Below are positions 1 to 8,173 of a stretch of 41,956 bases of DNA, one piece after another (positions within the stretch are counted from its first letter, which is position 1; every line of letters begins with the position of its first letter). The translations under genes were made by a program, and so were the position numbers. The stretch comes from Planctomycetaceae bacterium (GTDB taxonomy: Bacteria > Planctomycetota > Planctomycetia > Pirellulales > Pirellulaceae), in contig DUDC01000034.1 of NCBI GenBank assembly GCA_012959465.1, forward strand, positions 1-41,956. Direction: 5' to 3'. Under the pieces are notes generated by a model. That model was not told where the DNA came from and ran no database searches. It was given only the letters and a program-made list of their open reading frames with translations.

Positions 1-1315
1 CCAGGCCGTCCAGGCCTTCACCCATCATGTCTTTTCCCGCCATCAACTGATCGAGTGCTTCGTTGAGCGTTTCCAATTCGTCCAGTTGATCCTGCAGACT
101 TTGCAGGCCATCCATTAGTTCACTCAGCTTTTGGCCAGCCGCAGCCGAATTCCCCTGTTTGAGGCATTGAGCGCACTCACCCATTTTTTGGGCGAGCTGA
201 TCCATCTGGTTCATCTGTTCGCTCATTTGGTTCAATTGGTCGAGCTTATTCTGTAACTCGTTGACCGCTTTGTTATCTCCGGCGGCTTGCTTCTGCTTTA
301 TTTGCTCTTCAAGATCTCTGATGGCCTGTTCGTAGTCTCGCTTCATCTCATCCAATTTGTCTTTGATCTGGTCCATGTTCTTGGCGAGATTCTCTTTTTC
401 TTCCTGTGACAACTCCCCAGTTTCGAGTTTGTCTTTTAGCTTGTTTAGTTCTTCGATCGCTGTCTTGAAGTCGCCCTTCTTCATCGCCTTAGCCAGCTTA
501 TCGGCCGGACCCGACTGCACATCACTCAGTTTTTCGAGCTTTGCCTTGAGTTGGTCGGCACCGCCCATTTTCTTGCGGCGATCCTCCAGCTTCTTCGCCA
601 TCTCGTTGATCTTGATCATCGCCTTCTTGCGATCGATGTCACTCTTTTGCGAAAGTTCACGCGCTGCCTTCTCAAGATCGCGGAGAAGAGCCTCCGCATC
701 CTTCAGGCCTTTTTCGGCGAGCTTGTCTGCAGTCTTGCGTAGACTCCGCTCGAGGTCACGCGAGCGGTCCTGGATCTTTTTGACTTCGACCTTCCTGGCT
801 TGGTTCGCTTTCGCCGTTGATTTTTTGGAATCGACGTTCGGCAGCAGAAGCAAGAGGATCGCCATCACGACTGGGAGGACGGGCAGAGCCGAGATCCAAC
901 CGGCCTTGACCTGAAATCGCTCGCTGACGTCGATCCTTTCAATACGTCGCACGGCATCGCGAGTTAGCGCGTCGCCGACGTCCGTTTCGAGCTCAGACGA
1001 TGGCAGCGACAGCGCGCTGGAAACTCGCTCGCGAAGTTGATAGCGGCGGTCGATCTCTAAGGCAGCATCCAAAGAACTGCGTCGAGCGATGTACGTCCAG
1101 CTGATAGCGAACACAAGGGCGAGGGTGACGGCGCCTCCCAGCCAGGCTCCATTCCAAACCTCAGAAGCGACTTCAATATGCCAGATCTTGGGAATAGCAA
1201 GGCCAACCAAGGCAATCAACAGGCAGCCAAACAACGACCAAGTGGCGATGCGGAAGAACTGCTCTAAGATCATTCGACGCCGGGCACGGGCGACCTGCCG
1301 ATGTAGTTGTTCCAT
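1..1315 (-). CDS. membrane-anchored coiled-coil protein, 3' end outside window
   Basis: The reverse frame is open from an ATG at 1315 to the window edge (438 codons), so the C-terminus is missing. The first ~160 residues hold three hydrophobic segments (about 21-42, 57-76 and 139-159). Between the second and third lies a soluble stretch rich in Arg and Glu. From about residue 165 the chain becomes almost purely Lys, Glu, Gln, Asp, Leu and Met, with long heptad-like runs (for example LEKLSDVQ, MDQIKDKLDEMK, LNQMSEQMNQ), which reads as an extended coiled coil. Planctomycetes often encode such proteins beside MoxR/DUF58/VWA 'Bat-like' clusters; that this is one of them is inference, since the neighbours lie outside the window. 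No enzymatic motif is visible. Many forward-strand open frames across this stretch are antisense shadows of it. Confidence 0.8.
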   Translation of the reverse strand, partial: MEQLHRQVARARRRMILEQFFRIATWSLFGCLLIALVGLAIPKIWHIEVASEVWNGAWLGGAVTLALVFAISWTYIARRSSLDAALEIDRRYQLRERVSSALSLPSSELETDVGDALTRDAVRRIERIDVSERFQVKAGWISALPVLPVVMAILLLLLPNVDSKKSTAKANQARKVEVKKIQDRSRDLERSLRKTADKLAEKGLKDAEALLRDLEKAARELSQKSDIDRKKAMIKINEMAKKLEDRRKKMGGADQLKAKLEKLSDVQSGPADKLAKAMKKGDFKTAIEELNKLKDKLETGELSQEEKENLAKNMDQIKDKLDEMKRDYEQAIRDLEEQIKQKQAAGDNKAVNELQNKLDQLNQMSEQMNQMDQLAQKMGECAQCLKQGNSAAAGQKLSELMDGLQSLQDQLDELETLNEALDQLMAGKDMMGEGLDGL

Positions 1316-1659
1316 GACCGAGCCTCTTCGATTCGGATTCCATATCGATTGTCTTCAACATAGTCTATTTCGCCTTAACCCAACAAATATTATAGAGTTT
1401 TTGCTTGGACAGGGACGTCAAAACGGATCTTTATTGTCCGACCCCTCATTTTCACCCCAGAAATTTGTTGCTGTCATCCCTGGCCGCCGTCTTGGGTGTC
1501 CTTTTTCGGAACTCTAAGTCGCAACGGTTCAAGACGTTACTCATTCATTCGGTGGGCACCGGCAATAGCGAGCATGTGGGACTAATGCTAGAATGCCTCG
1601 CCGACATGGTGCTGGGGAGGCAACGCGTCCGAACGTCAACGCATGAGAGAGGGCCCGGC
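1316..1659. other. intergenic region between divergent genes
   Basis: About 340 bases separate the left-edge coiled-coil gene (minus) from the aspartate carbamoyltransferase start (plus). No convincing gene is seen. TGCTAGAAT at 1586-1594 resembles an extended -10 box for the plus-strand gene, 66 bases ahead of its ATG, but there is no good -35 partner, so the promoter reading is weak. The long leader could hold regulation of pyrimidine synthesis, but I see no clear attenuator hairpin with a U-run. Confidence 0.35.
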
Positions 1660-2883
1660 ATGGATTTCTATGACTACGAGTCGCGGCTGTGCCGTCCGTC
1701 CAAAGTCAAGATTCCCGATTTTCAAGACGGTGAACGACTCAATCACGTTGTCTTTGCCGAGCAGTTCACTCCCGCCTTGCTCGAGCGCCTCGGGCGTTCC
1801 GCTGACCGAATTCGACTCTTATCCAAGTCGAAAGAGGGCGGCCGCTTTCTCAACGATCTGCTCCGTCACAAACGGTCGATGCTTTACTTTACCCAGCCTT
1901 CCACGAGGACGTTTCTTTCTTTCATGGCGGCGTGTCAGATTCTCGGTATGTCGTGTGCCGAAGTGCGTGACCCACGCACATCGTCCGAAGCGAAGGGGGA
2001 AAGTCAGATCGACTCGATTCGGATGTTCAGTAGTTATTTCGACGTCGTGATCATGCGGAGCAATGTGGCAAAGTTCGCCGAGTGCTGTGCGTATATGATG
2101 AATGATCTACATGAAACCAGTCGACGGAACATTCCCATTATCAACGGCGGAGCCGGTTCAGACGAGCACCCGACACAGGCTCTACTGGACATTTACACAA
2201 TCCAACGGGCGATGAGTTACACGCACCCACGCGATTCGGTTCACGGCACATGGTTTGGTGAATTGCGGCACGAGTTTCCGGACCTGCTAAAAGGAATCGA
2301 CGGGAAGAAATTCGCATTCTGCGGTGACATTTGCCGGGGACGAACGATCCGCTCATTGGCAATTCTATTGAGCCAATACGAGAACATCACGATGTACTTC
2401 ATCGGTCCATCTCACGCGACGCTAGCATTGCCACGGGAATTTCGTAGTCGATTGCTTGCACATGGAGTCAACGTTATCGAACGCAATTCGTTCTTGGACA
2501 TTGGAGAACATCGGCCGATCATTGAGGAGATTGACTGTCTGTACATGACTCGAATCCAGCGGGAACACAACACGCCGGAAGATGAACAGGCGTTCGGTGA
2601 AATGGATTTCACGAACTACAAGTTGACTCCCGAGTTAGTCGACCGCATGAAGACGCACGCTTCGATTTTGCATCCCTTCCCACGCGATGAACAGTTTGGC
2701 GAGATTCCTACTTCGATCGACGTCGATCCCAGGGCCTACTATTTTCGTCAGGCCAGGAATGGCATGTGGATTCGCTCAGCTCTGCTCGCCTACCTATTCG
2801 ATGTGGACTCGGTCATCGCCGACTATCACCAGGACTATACGAGTCAGCCCCTCGATTTCGATGCCTCGGCACTGGGTGGATGA
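1660..2883 (+). CDS. pyrB: aspartate carbamoyltransferase, long form
   Basis: Catalyses carbamoyl phosphate + L-aspartate to N-carbamoyl-aspartate, the committed step of pyrimidine synthesis. The active-site series is intact: carbamoyl-phosphate loop STRT (81-84), the partner-subunit Lys in SEAKGES (109-115), HPTQ (170-173), the Arg in GRTIRS (227-232), YMTRIQ (295-300) and HPFPR (338-342). At 407 residues it is much longer than the ~310-residue catalytic chain of E. coli: it has ~50 extra N-terminal residues and an insertion of roughly 25-30 residues (about 186-212) before the second domain. No regulatory pyrI is adjacent. The ATG at 1660 follows a purine-rich GAGAGAGGG, and the homology begins just after it; the frame is open further upstream, but that part lacks similarity. 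Its stop overlaps the next gene (ATGATGA). Confidence 0.9.
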   Translation: MDFYDYESRLCRPSKVKIPDFQDGERLNHVVFAEQFTPALLERLGRSADRIRLLSKSKEGGRFLNDLLRHKRSMLYFTQPSTRTFLSFMAACQILGMSCAEVRDPRTSSEAKGESQIDSIRMFSSYFDVVIMRSNVAKFAECCAYMMNDLHETSRRNIPIINGGAGSDEHPTQALLDIYTIQRAMSYTHPRDSVHGTWFGELRHEFPDLLKGIDGKKFAFCGDICRGRTIRSLAILLSQYENITMYFIGPSHATLALPREFRSRLLAHGVNVIERNSFLDIGEHRPIIEEIDCLYMTRIQREHNTPEDEQAFGEMDFTNYKLTPELVDRMKTHASILHPFPRDEQFGEIPTSIDVDPRAYYFRQARNGMWIRSALLAYLFDVDSVIADYHQDYTSQPLDFDASALGG

Positions 2884-3311
2884 TGCCAACTCAAACTCTG
2901 CCGCACGCCGAGGAGTTTCCCGAGCGCGACATCGTTGTCTACGACGGCAGCTGCCGGTTTTGCCACAGCCAAGTAACCAAGTTGGCCAAGTGGGACAAGC
3001 AGCAAATACTGGCGTTTGTGCCCTTGCAACACGAGCTCGTCGCTGTTCGCTACCCCGACCTCACTCACGATATGCTGATGAAAGAAATGTACTTGGTCAG
3101 CAGGGAAGGGGGGCGTTATGGCGGCGTACACGCTTTGAGAGAAATTTCCAGACGATTGCACCGGCTCAGGTGGCTCAGGTATTGGTTTCGCATTCCCTTG
3201 GCCACACCAATAACACGTTTGGTTTACCGAACTATTGCTAGGTTCCGCTATCGATTGTGGGGCCGCGCGAACCGCTGCGACCACGGGACTTGCGATGTGC
3301 ACTTCGACTAA
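2880..3311 (+). CDS. DCC-family (DUF393) thiol-disulfide oxidoreductase-like protein
   Basis: A 143-residue protein starting at ATG 2880, inside the last codons of pyrB, so the two genes are very probably translationally coupled. The N-terminal part has the family signature VVYDGSCRFC (DGxCxxC) at about residues 19-28, followed by a short alpha/beta domain. The C-terminal third is rich in Arg and aromatic residues with a mildly hydrophobic stretch (RWLRYWFRIPLATPITRLVY) that may sit on the membrane, as in many DUF393 members. The CxxC pair suggests redox chemistry; the substrate is unknown. Coupling to pyrB may only reflect co-expression. The opposite-strand open frame here is a shadow. Confidence 0.85.
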   Translation: MMPTQTLPHAEEFPERDIVVYDGSCRFCHSQVTKLAKWDKQQILAFVPLQHELVAVRYPDLTHDMLMKEMYLVSREGGRYGGVHALREISRRLHRLRWLRYWFRIPLATPITRLVYRTIARFRYRLWGRANRCDHGTCDVHFD

Positions 3312-3459
3312 TTGTGGCGATACGACTAAAATGAGGTGCTGACGGGTGACCAACGGATCTTCGTTTCCATCTTCCTTTTCGGAAAAATTCGTGTTTCGGC
3401 GGCGTCTTACTCACATGGTCAACCGACGAGCGGTGTTGAACGAACCCGAGGCGAAAAAC

Positions 3460-4992
3460 ATGTCCAGACTAGGTTTGCACACGACGATTCTATTGACTCT
3501 GCTCAGGGTGCCATTGTGTCTCGTGGCCCAGGAAAACGGTGAACCGAAGGAGGTCCAAGGACAGGTAGTGGTCCGAATCTCACCGGAGACCACGGTCATT
3601 TCTGGACCTCTGACCAAGGACGGATTCGTCGACTTTGTGGCTGCCGCAAATAAGTTCGTTAGTAAGGGCGTGACACCGGAGAACAACGGTGCCATTGAAT
3701 TTGTTCAGATCATGGACCCGGACAATGAATGGGGATTCTTCAAGGTGCTTGGAATTGAAGAGCCGACTCTACCGGCCTTCTTGAAATGGCACGACCACGT
3801 CAACAAGATTGCGCCGAATTCGCCGCCGCTCGTCGTTCAGCAGCTGCTCGACGAGCGAAGCAAATTGCAATGGAGACCTTGGAAGTCGACGGACAACGCG
3901 ACGGCCTCTCTGTGGTTGACTGCTAACAAGCGAGCCCTCGACGGATTGGTTGAATCGACAAAGAAGGAGGAGTTTTACACGCCGTTGATTTCTGTTGACA
4001 ATAGTTTGGTAGGGGCCTTATTGCCCGCCGTTCAGGAATCTCGAGAATTGGCGAGGATACTACTCCTTCGCGCCATGCAGCGATTAGGTGATGGCGACCA
4101 CGTCGGAGCCTGGAGTGACTTGCAAGCTTGCCATCGATTGGCGCGTCAGGTAAGCCAGGGCTTCACAATCATCGAACGGCTCGTCGGCATCGCCATCGAG
4201 AGGATGGCATTGTCCGCCGACGTCACGTTTGTACAGTCGGCTGTGTTGGCACCTGAAGAGATCGGGAAATATCGATTGCAGATCGTCAATCTGCCCGCTA
4301 TTTCCAGTATGGCCGATGCCATCGACAACTGCGAACGTTGGATGTTTCTCGATAGCACCCAGCTCGTGGCCAGGAAAGGAGTTGCCGCTCTGGATGGGCT
4401 GACGGGCCAAACCAACTCGCTGCCGCCGTTCCTCAACCGACTTATTCGATCCAGCGTCGACTGGAACGAAGTCATGATCATGGGTAACGACTGGTACGAC
4501 CGCTGTGTCGAAATCGCGCGGACGGAATCCGTCTTGAAGCGGCGACTCGCTTCACAAAGATTTGACACGGAGTTGCAAGGCTTGGCACCAAATATAAGCA
4601 ATTTGACAGGTGCCGCGAAGCTCTTGTTCTCTTCAAAAAAAACCAAGGGACGAGAGATCGGCGCGGTGCTCGTCTCTCTCTTACTTCCTGCCGTAGAAGC
4701 GGCAGCTTCCGCTGAAAATCGTGTTCAGGACTACGGCCAAATGGTGGAAATCGCATTTGCTTTGGAAGCCTACAAAATCAAGTACGAGCAGTACCCGCAA
4801 AAACTCGTCAAACTAACTCCAGCCCTACTGACCAAGATCCCACAGGACATCTTTAAAGAGGCTCCCTACACGTATGAGTCAGACGGCAGCACGTATCTTC
4901 TCTACGGCGTTGGCTTCAATTTCGAAGATGATGGAGCCAAACGAGGAGTTGACAACGTTGTGACATCCAACGACTGGAAAATGCGAGATTGA
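3460..4992 (+). CDS. secreted hypothetical protein (planctomycete type)
   Basis: A 510-residue protein of unknown function. I place the start at ATG 3460 because GAGGCG lies a few bases upstream and the first ~24 residues form a signal peptide (MSRLGLHTTILLTLLRVPLCLVAQ); an earlier in-frame start at 3346 would bury this signal. The middle (about 130-400) is mostly helical. The last ~90 residues (ALEAYKIKYEQYPQ ... IPQDIF ... YTYESDGSTYLLYGVG) match the pattern seen at the ends of many planctomycete secreted proteins that resemble pseudopilin tails: an 'elderly' helix, then YPxxL, then a beta hairpin. No catalytic motif is recognised. It stands alone between the pyrB pair and dprA. Confidence 0.75.
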   Translation: MSRLGLHTTILLTLLRVPLCLVAQENGEPKEVQGQVVVRISPETTVISGPLTKDGFVDFVAAANKFVSKGVTPENNGAIEFVQIMDPDNEWGFFKVLGIEEPTLPAFLKWHDHVNKIAPNSPPLVVQQLLDERSKLQWRPWKSTDNATASLWLTANKRALDGLVESTKKEEFYTPLISVDNSLVGALLPAVQESRELARILLLRAMQRLGDGDHVGAWSDLQACHRLARQVSQGFTIIERLVGIAIERMALSADVTFVQSAVLAPEEIGKYRLQIVNLPAISSMADAIDNCERWMFLDSTQLVARKGVAALDGLTGQTNSLPPFLNRLIRSSVDWNEVMIMGNDWYDRCVEIARTESVLKRRLASQRFDTELQGLAPNISNLTGAAKLLFSSKKTKGREIGAVLVSLLLPAVEAAASAENRVQDYGQMVEIAFALEAYKIKYEQYPQKLVKLTPALLTKIPQDIFKEAPYTYESDGSTYLLYGVGFNFEDDGAKRGVDNVVTSNDWKMRD

Positions 4993-5039
4993 GAACTCGG
5001 CGGTGTCACCAAAGGAATGTCGATCGGAGAAACTGCAAT

Positions 5040-5243
5040 TCATCCGATTGGCAGTGTTAGCGCCATCTTTGCGCTGGACAAAGCGGTCCAAAGGTCAACG
5101 GCGACTTCGACTTCGGTCGGACAATAGATAGGCCGCGTCGGCGACCATTTTCGAATTCCCTCGGACACCCGACCGTCCACGTCGATCGTCAATCTTGCAC
5201 CTCTCACCGTGACCGGCGCTAGAATCTTGCCGTGGGTGCACAC
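5040..5243 (-). CDS. possible small hypothetical protein or gene remnant
   Basis: Between two convincing plus-strand genes (ending 4992 and starting about 5316), the minus strand is open from about 5310 to 5040. The only usable start in it is GTG at 5243, giving 67 residues. The composition looks protein-like (VTVRGARLTIDVDGRVSEGI, then PTEVEVAVDLWTAL) rather than random, but there is no clear ribosome-binding site and no family is recognised. It could equally be a decayed fragment. Apart from this and the palindrome at 5231-5248, I see nothing else in the gap. Confidence 0.25.
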   Translation of the reverse strand: MCTHGKILAPVTVRGARLTIDVDGRVSEGIRKWSPTRPIYCPTEVEVAVDLWTALSSAKMALTLPIG

Positions 5244-5248
5244 CCACG
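5231..5248. repeat. palindrome CGTGGGTG-CA-CACCCACG
   Basis: Perfect 8-base arms around a 2-base centre, about 70 bases upstream of the likely dprA start. A related element with the core CCGTGGG...CCCACGG occurs at 33641-33660 behind hemB, so this may be a dispersed intergenic repeat rather than an operator. Confidence 0.5.
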
Positions 5249-5315
5249 AGCGACGGACCGTTTTCCCTTGTGATGCGGTTATCTGTCTGAGGTGGACTTG
5301 TTCGAGGTTATTGCC

Positions 5316-6446
5316 GTGTCAACGGGTAAATCACGCGTATACACTGAGTGCCAGCTGAAAATGTTACGTCTGGCACTGGTGGACGGGATTGGGCCGAGGC
5401 GCCACCAATCTCTACTCAGCCATTTCGGCTCCATTGATGCTGTGCTGACAGCCGGTCGCGGCCAATTGCTTGACGTGCCGGGAATTGGTCCAAAACAAGC
5501 GGTTGGGATCGCGAAGGCTGGAAGCCGCGCTCCAACACAGTTACTGCAGAGCTGCCGAGATCACGACTTTTGGATGTGGTTTCCAGACATGCAGGAGTAT
5601 CCGCAGTTATTGCGAGAAATCCCGGACCCACCATTGGTCCTGTTCGGACGGGGTGCCTGGCGGCCGACGGACCGCTTCTGTGTGGCGATTGTCGGTTCAA
5701 GACGACCGACAGCGTATGGCCGACGTCAAGCCCAGAGATTGACTGCGTCGGTGGTTCAGGCCGGGCTTGTTGTTGTCAGCGGCTTGGCTCGAGGGATTGA
5801 TGCGGTGGCACACCAAACGGCGCTGGACAATGGGGGACGCACGATCGCTGTACTCGGTAGCGGGCTGTTGAAAATCTATCCTCGCGAACACAAACAACTC
5901 GCTGCGCAGATCTGTCAGCATGGCGTGTTGTTGAGCGAAGCGCCACCTACACGACAGGCGGTCGCGGGTGCTTTCCCGCAACGTAATCGCGTCATCTCAG
6001 GGTTATCAACCGGCGTCGTCGTTGTCGAAGCTGCCGAGCGATCGGGAGCGTTGATCACGGCGCGACATGCGATGGAGCAAGGACGAGATGTCTTTGCTGT
6101 ACCTGGGCCAGCTGACTCTCCACAATCCCGGGGATGCCATCAGTTGTTACGTGATGGGGCGAAACTAGTTGAGTCGGTCGACGACATTCTAGAGGAGATA
6201 TTCCCGTTATTGGCCGCAGCTTCCGGCCAGCCCGACGACAACGGCCGAGACTTGGGTCACCTCGAGGCGCTTAGCGAAGAAGTCCGACAGGTCTATGCTC
6301 GCATCGGCCACAGCAGCCAAGCGGTGGAAAGTCTAGCGAGTGACTGCCAGATATCGATTTCACACTTACTTTCAATTCTCACAGACTTGGAACTGAAGCG
6401 GATGATTCGCCGCGATGGGCCACTTCATGTACAGCGAAGATTTTGA
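5316..6446 (+). CDS. dprA: DNA-processing protein DprA
   Basis: DprA (Smf) binds incoming single-stranded DNA and loads RecA during natural transformation. The protein shows an N-terminal helix-hairpin-helix region (VDGIGPRRHQSLLSHFGS ... LLDVPGIGPKQA), then the Rossmann-like DprA core: VAIVGSRRPTAYGRR, VVSGLARGIDAVAH, IAVLGSGL, YPREH, FPQRNRVISGLS, VVVEAAERSGALITARHA and FAVPGPADSPQSRGCHQLLRDGA. It ends in a winged-helix domain of about 60 residues. I chose GTG 5316 because GAGG sits 8 bases ahead; an in-frame GTG at 5292 would add eight residues and cannot be excluded. It is transcribed convergently with aroB and its neighbours give no further competence genes, so transformation ability of this organism is only suggested. 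Confidence 0.95.
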   Translation: MSTGKSRVYTECQLKMLRLALVDGIGPRRHQSLLSHFGSIDAVLTAGRGQLLDVPGIGPKQAVGIAKAGSRAPTQLLQSCRDHDFWMWFPDMQEYPQLLREIPDPPLVLFGRGAWRPTDRFCVAIVGSRRPTAYGRRQAQRLTASVVQAGLVVVSGLARGIDAVAHQTALDNGGRTIAVLGSGLLKIYPREHKQLAAQICQHGVLLSEAPPTRQAVAGAFPQRNRVISGLSTGVVVVEAAERSGALITARHAMEQGRDVFAVPGPADSPQSRGCHQLLRDGAKLVESVDDILEEIFPLLAAASGQPDDNGRDLGHLEALSEEVRQVYARIGHSSQAVESLASDCQISISHLLSILTDLELKRMIRRDGPLHVQRRF

Positions 6447-6490
6447 GTGGGCTCTCACTGTGGAATGGCTGCAGCGGAGTCGATTGCCTG

Positions 6491-7612
6491 TTAACCACCG
6501 AGCGCGGCTAGTATCTGGTCATCGGTGATTTCTCCGACCAGCACCATGCTCCCCATTTCTTGTTTGGGAAGGATGAAATTGAGTTTTCCATGGGCCACTT
6601 TTTTGTCGAGTTGCATGGCGGCCAACAGTTGTTGCCGGTCGTAGTCCGGCGTGGTGGTCGGTAGGTCAAAGGCGTTGAGGACGTTTATCTGGCGGTCCGT
6701 AAATCCGCCCGGCACCATTCCTTGACTCTCGGCCAATCGTGAAGCGCAGACCATCCCAATCGCTACGGCTTCTCCATGCAGAATCGCTCCGTAACCGCCA
6801 ACGGCCTCGAATGCGTGGGCAAAAGTATGGCCATAATTCAAGATGGCTCGCCGTCCAGTGACTTCGGTTTCGTCGGCTACGACCACGTCGGATTTTAATT
6901 GACAACATCGTGATACAACATGTCTTAGAGACTGTGGATCGCGATCCATTATTTCTGTCACGTTTCGGCTCAAGTACTCAAAGAACGGTTCGTCCATGAT
7001 CACGCCATACTTGACCACCTCAGCCAAGCCACTGCGGTATTCTCTATCGGGCAGCGTGGACAACGCTGACGTATCAATCAATACCGCTGCGGGTTGCCAA
7101 AAAGCCCCGATGATATTCTTGGCGTGAGGCAGGTTGATGCCAACTTTTCCGCCAACGCTACTGTCCACTTGGGCGAGCAGCGTGGTCGGTACCTGTAGAA
7201 ACCGCACACCTCGACCGTACGTCGCCGCGACAAAACCGGCGAGATCACCCACGACTCCACCGCCGACCGCTGCCACGACTGTCTTGCGATCGGCCCCTGC
7301 ATCCAGCATTTGTTGCCAGAGTCGGCTTGCTTGCTCGATGCACTTGCTTGCTTCTCCGGCCGGGACCGTCATTAAATCGACTCGGCCCACGTGCTGCCGG
7401 CACTTATCCACGAACGGCTCGGCGTGAGCTGTTGCAACGATTTCGTCGGTGATCACAACCAAGTGAGTTACCGGTTGAAGACCATCAAGTATTCTTGACG
7501 TCTGACTCAGCTGCGTGTCGTGGGAATTTTCACTGGATTCCGCGCTACTGAATATCGTGATGTCGTATTGCGTGTGGGCAAGGCCGACGTGAACCGTGAG
7601 ATGAGTAGACAC
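6491..7612 (-). CDS. aroB: 3-dehydroquinate synthase
   Basis: Second enzyme of the shikimate pathway: converts DAHP to 3-dehydroquinate using NAD and a divalent metal. The 373-residue chain has the NAD-binding GGGVVGDLAGFVA, the substrate loop TTLLAQVDSSVGGKVGIN, and the metal ligands in SGLAEVVKYG (Glu), NYGHTFAHAFE (His) and ILHGEAVAIGM (His). The start is GTG at 7612, giving MSTHLTVHVG, which fits the family's first beta strand; there is no strong Shine-Dalgarno sequence. A hypothetical gene lies 78 bases upstream on the same strand and may share its transcript. Confidence 0.96.
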   Translation of the reverse strand: MSTHLTVHVGLAHTQYDITIFSSAESSENSHDTQLSQTSRILDGLQPVTHLVVITDEIVATAHAEPFVDKCRQHVGRVDLMTVPAGEASKCIEQASRLWQQMLDAGADRKTVVAAVGGGVVGDLAGFVAATYGRGVRFLQVPTTLLAQVDSSVGGKVGINLPHAKNIIGAFWQPAAVLIDTSALSTLPDREYRSGLAEVVKYGVIMDEPFFEYLSRNVTEIMDRDPQSLRHVVSRCCQLKSDVVVADETEVTGRRAILNYGHTFAHAFEAVGGYGAILHGEAVAIGMVCASRLAESQGMVPGGFTDRQINVLNAFDLPTTTPDYDRQQLLAAMQLDKKVAHGKLNFILPKQEMGSMVLVGEITDDQILAALGG

Positions 7613-7690
7613 CGAGTTACCATCTAATCGGGAGGACTGTTTGGAAAATCAGGTTGCGGAAGCGACATCCACACCAAGACTGGCTTTTTG

Positions 7691-8173
7691 TCATGCGATC
7701 CGTGCGAAGTCCTCTTCTGTCACCGTAATCTGGCGACAAAACCCAGTGTGCATTCGCACGTACTCTAGACTCGCACAATTCTCGGGGTCCAGGTGCAGTG
7801 AACTCTCGATCGCCGATTTCTCTTCCGACGAAAGGTGGCCGTACTCCTCGGGCCACACAGTCACGGTCTCCACAATGAGTGCTTCACGGTACGGATCAAA
7901 CTTGTCCGGCATCTTGGTACTCCGCCAAAACGGTTTCAAGAGTCCTCCGGCATTCGTCGTGCCTGGGAAGACTGTAAAGGATGGTTGAATTCGGTGGGTC
8001 AGGAAATTGGTCTGATCTAGTCCCTCCCGAATCGACAGCGAAACAGTATACTTTCCCGGATGCGATCCGAAAACTCGGGCGGTCATCGTGTCGCTAAAAA
8101 ACAGACGTGTAACATGTTTTTGTCCTCGGCCCGCAAACTCGAATTCACGAATGAATCGCGGAAAACTCGTCAT
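7691..8173 (-). CDS. hypothetical protein upstream of aroB
   Basis: The frame is open well beyond the proposed start (to 8350), but the part above 8173 overlaps the convincing plus-strand gene at 8151, so I start it at ATG 8173 (160 residues); ATG 8086 is another option. The sequence is ordinary soluble protein: a beta-rich first half (TARVFGSHPGKYTVSLSI) and an acidic helical tail (FDPYREALIVETVTVWPEEY ... EEDFARIA). I do not recognise a family, signal peptide or membrane helix. Composition matches its neighbours. It is probably co-transcribed with aroB, 78 bases downstream. Confidence 0.6.
   Translation of the reverse strand: MTSFPRFIREFEFAGRGQKHVTRLFFSDTMTARVFGSHPGKYTVSLSIREGLDQTNFLTHRIQPSFTVFPGTTNAGGLLKPFWRSTKMPDKFDPYREALIVETVTVWPEEYGHLSSEEKSAIESSLHLDPENCASLEYVRMHTGFCRQITVTEEDFARIA

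Noticed and set aside
357..914. 185-residue plus-strand open frame rich in Ser, Phe and Arg
   Set aside because: It lies antisense to the continuous coiled-coil gene on the minus strand, and its composition is the mirror of Lys/Glu-rich coding DNA.
1589..1594. Sigma-70 promoter for pyrB
   Set aside because: The extended -10 is good but no -35 could be matched; noted only in the intergenic entry.
7641..7988. 115-residue plus-strand open frame
   Set aside because: It is antisense to the 7691-8173 gene and has no ribosome-binding site or recognisable motif.
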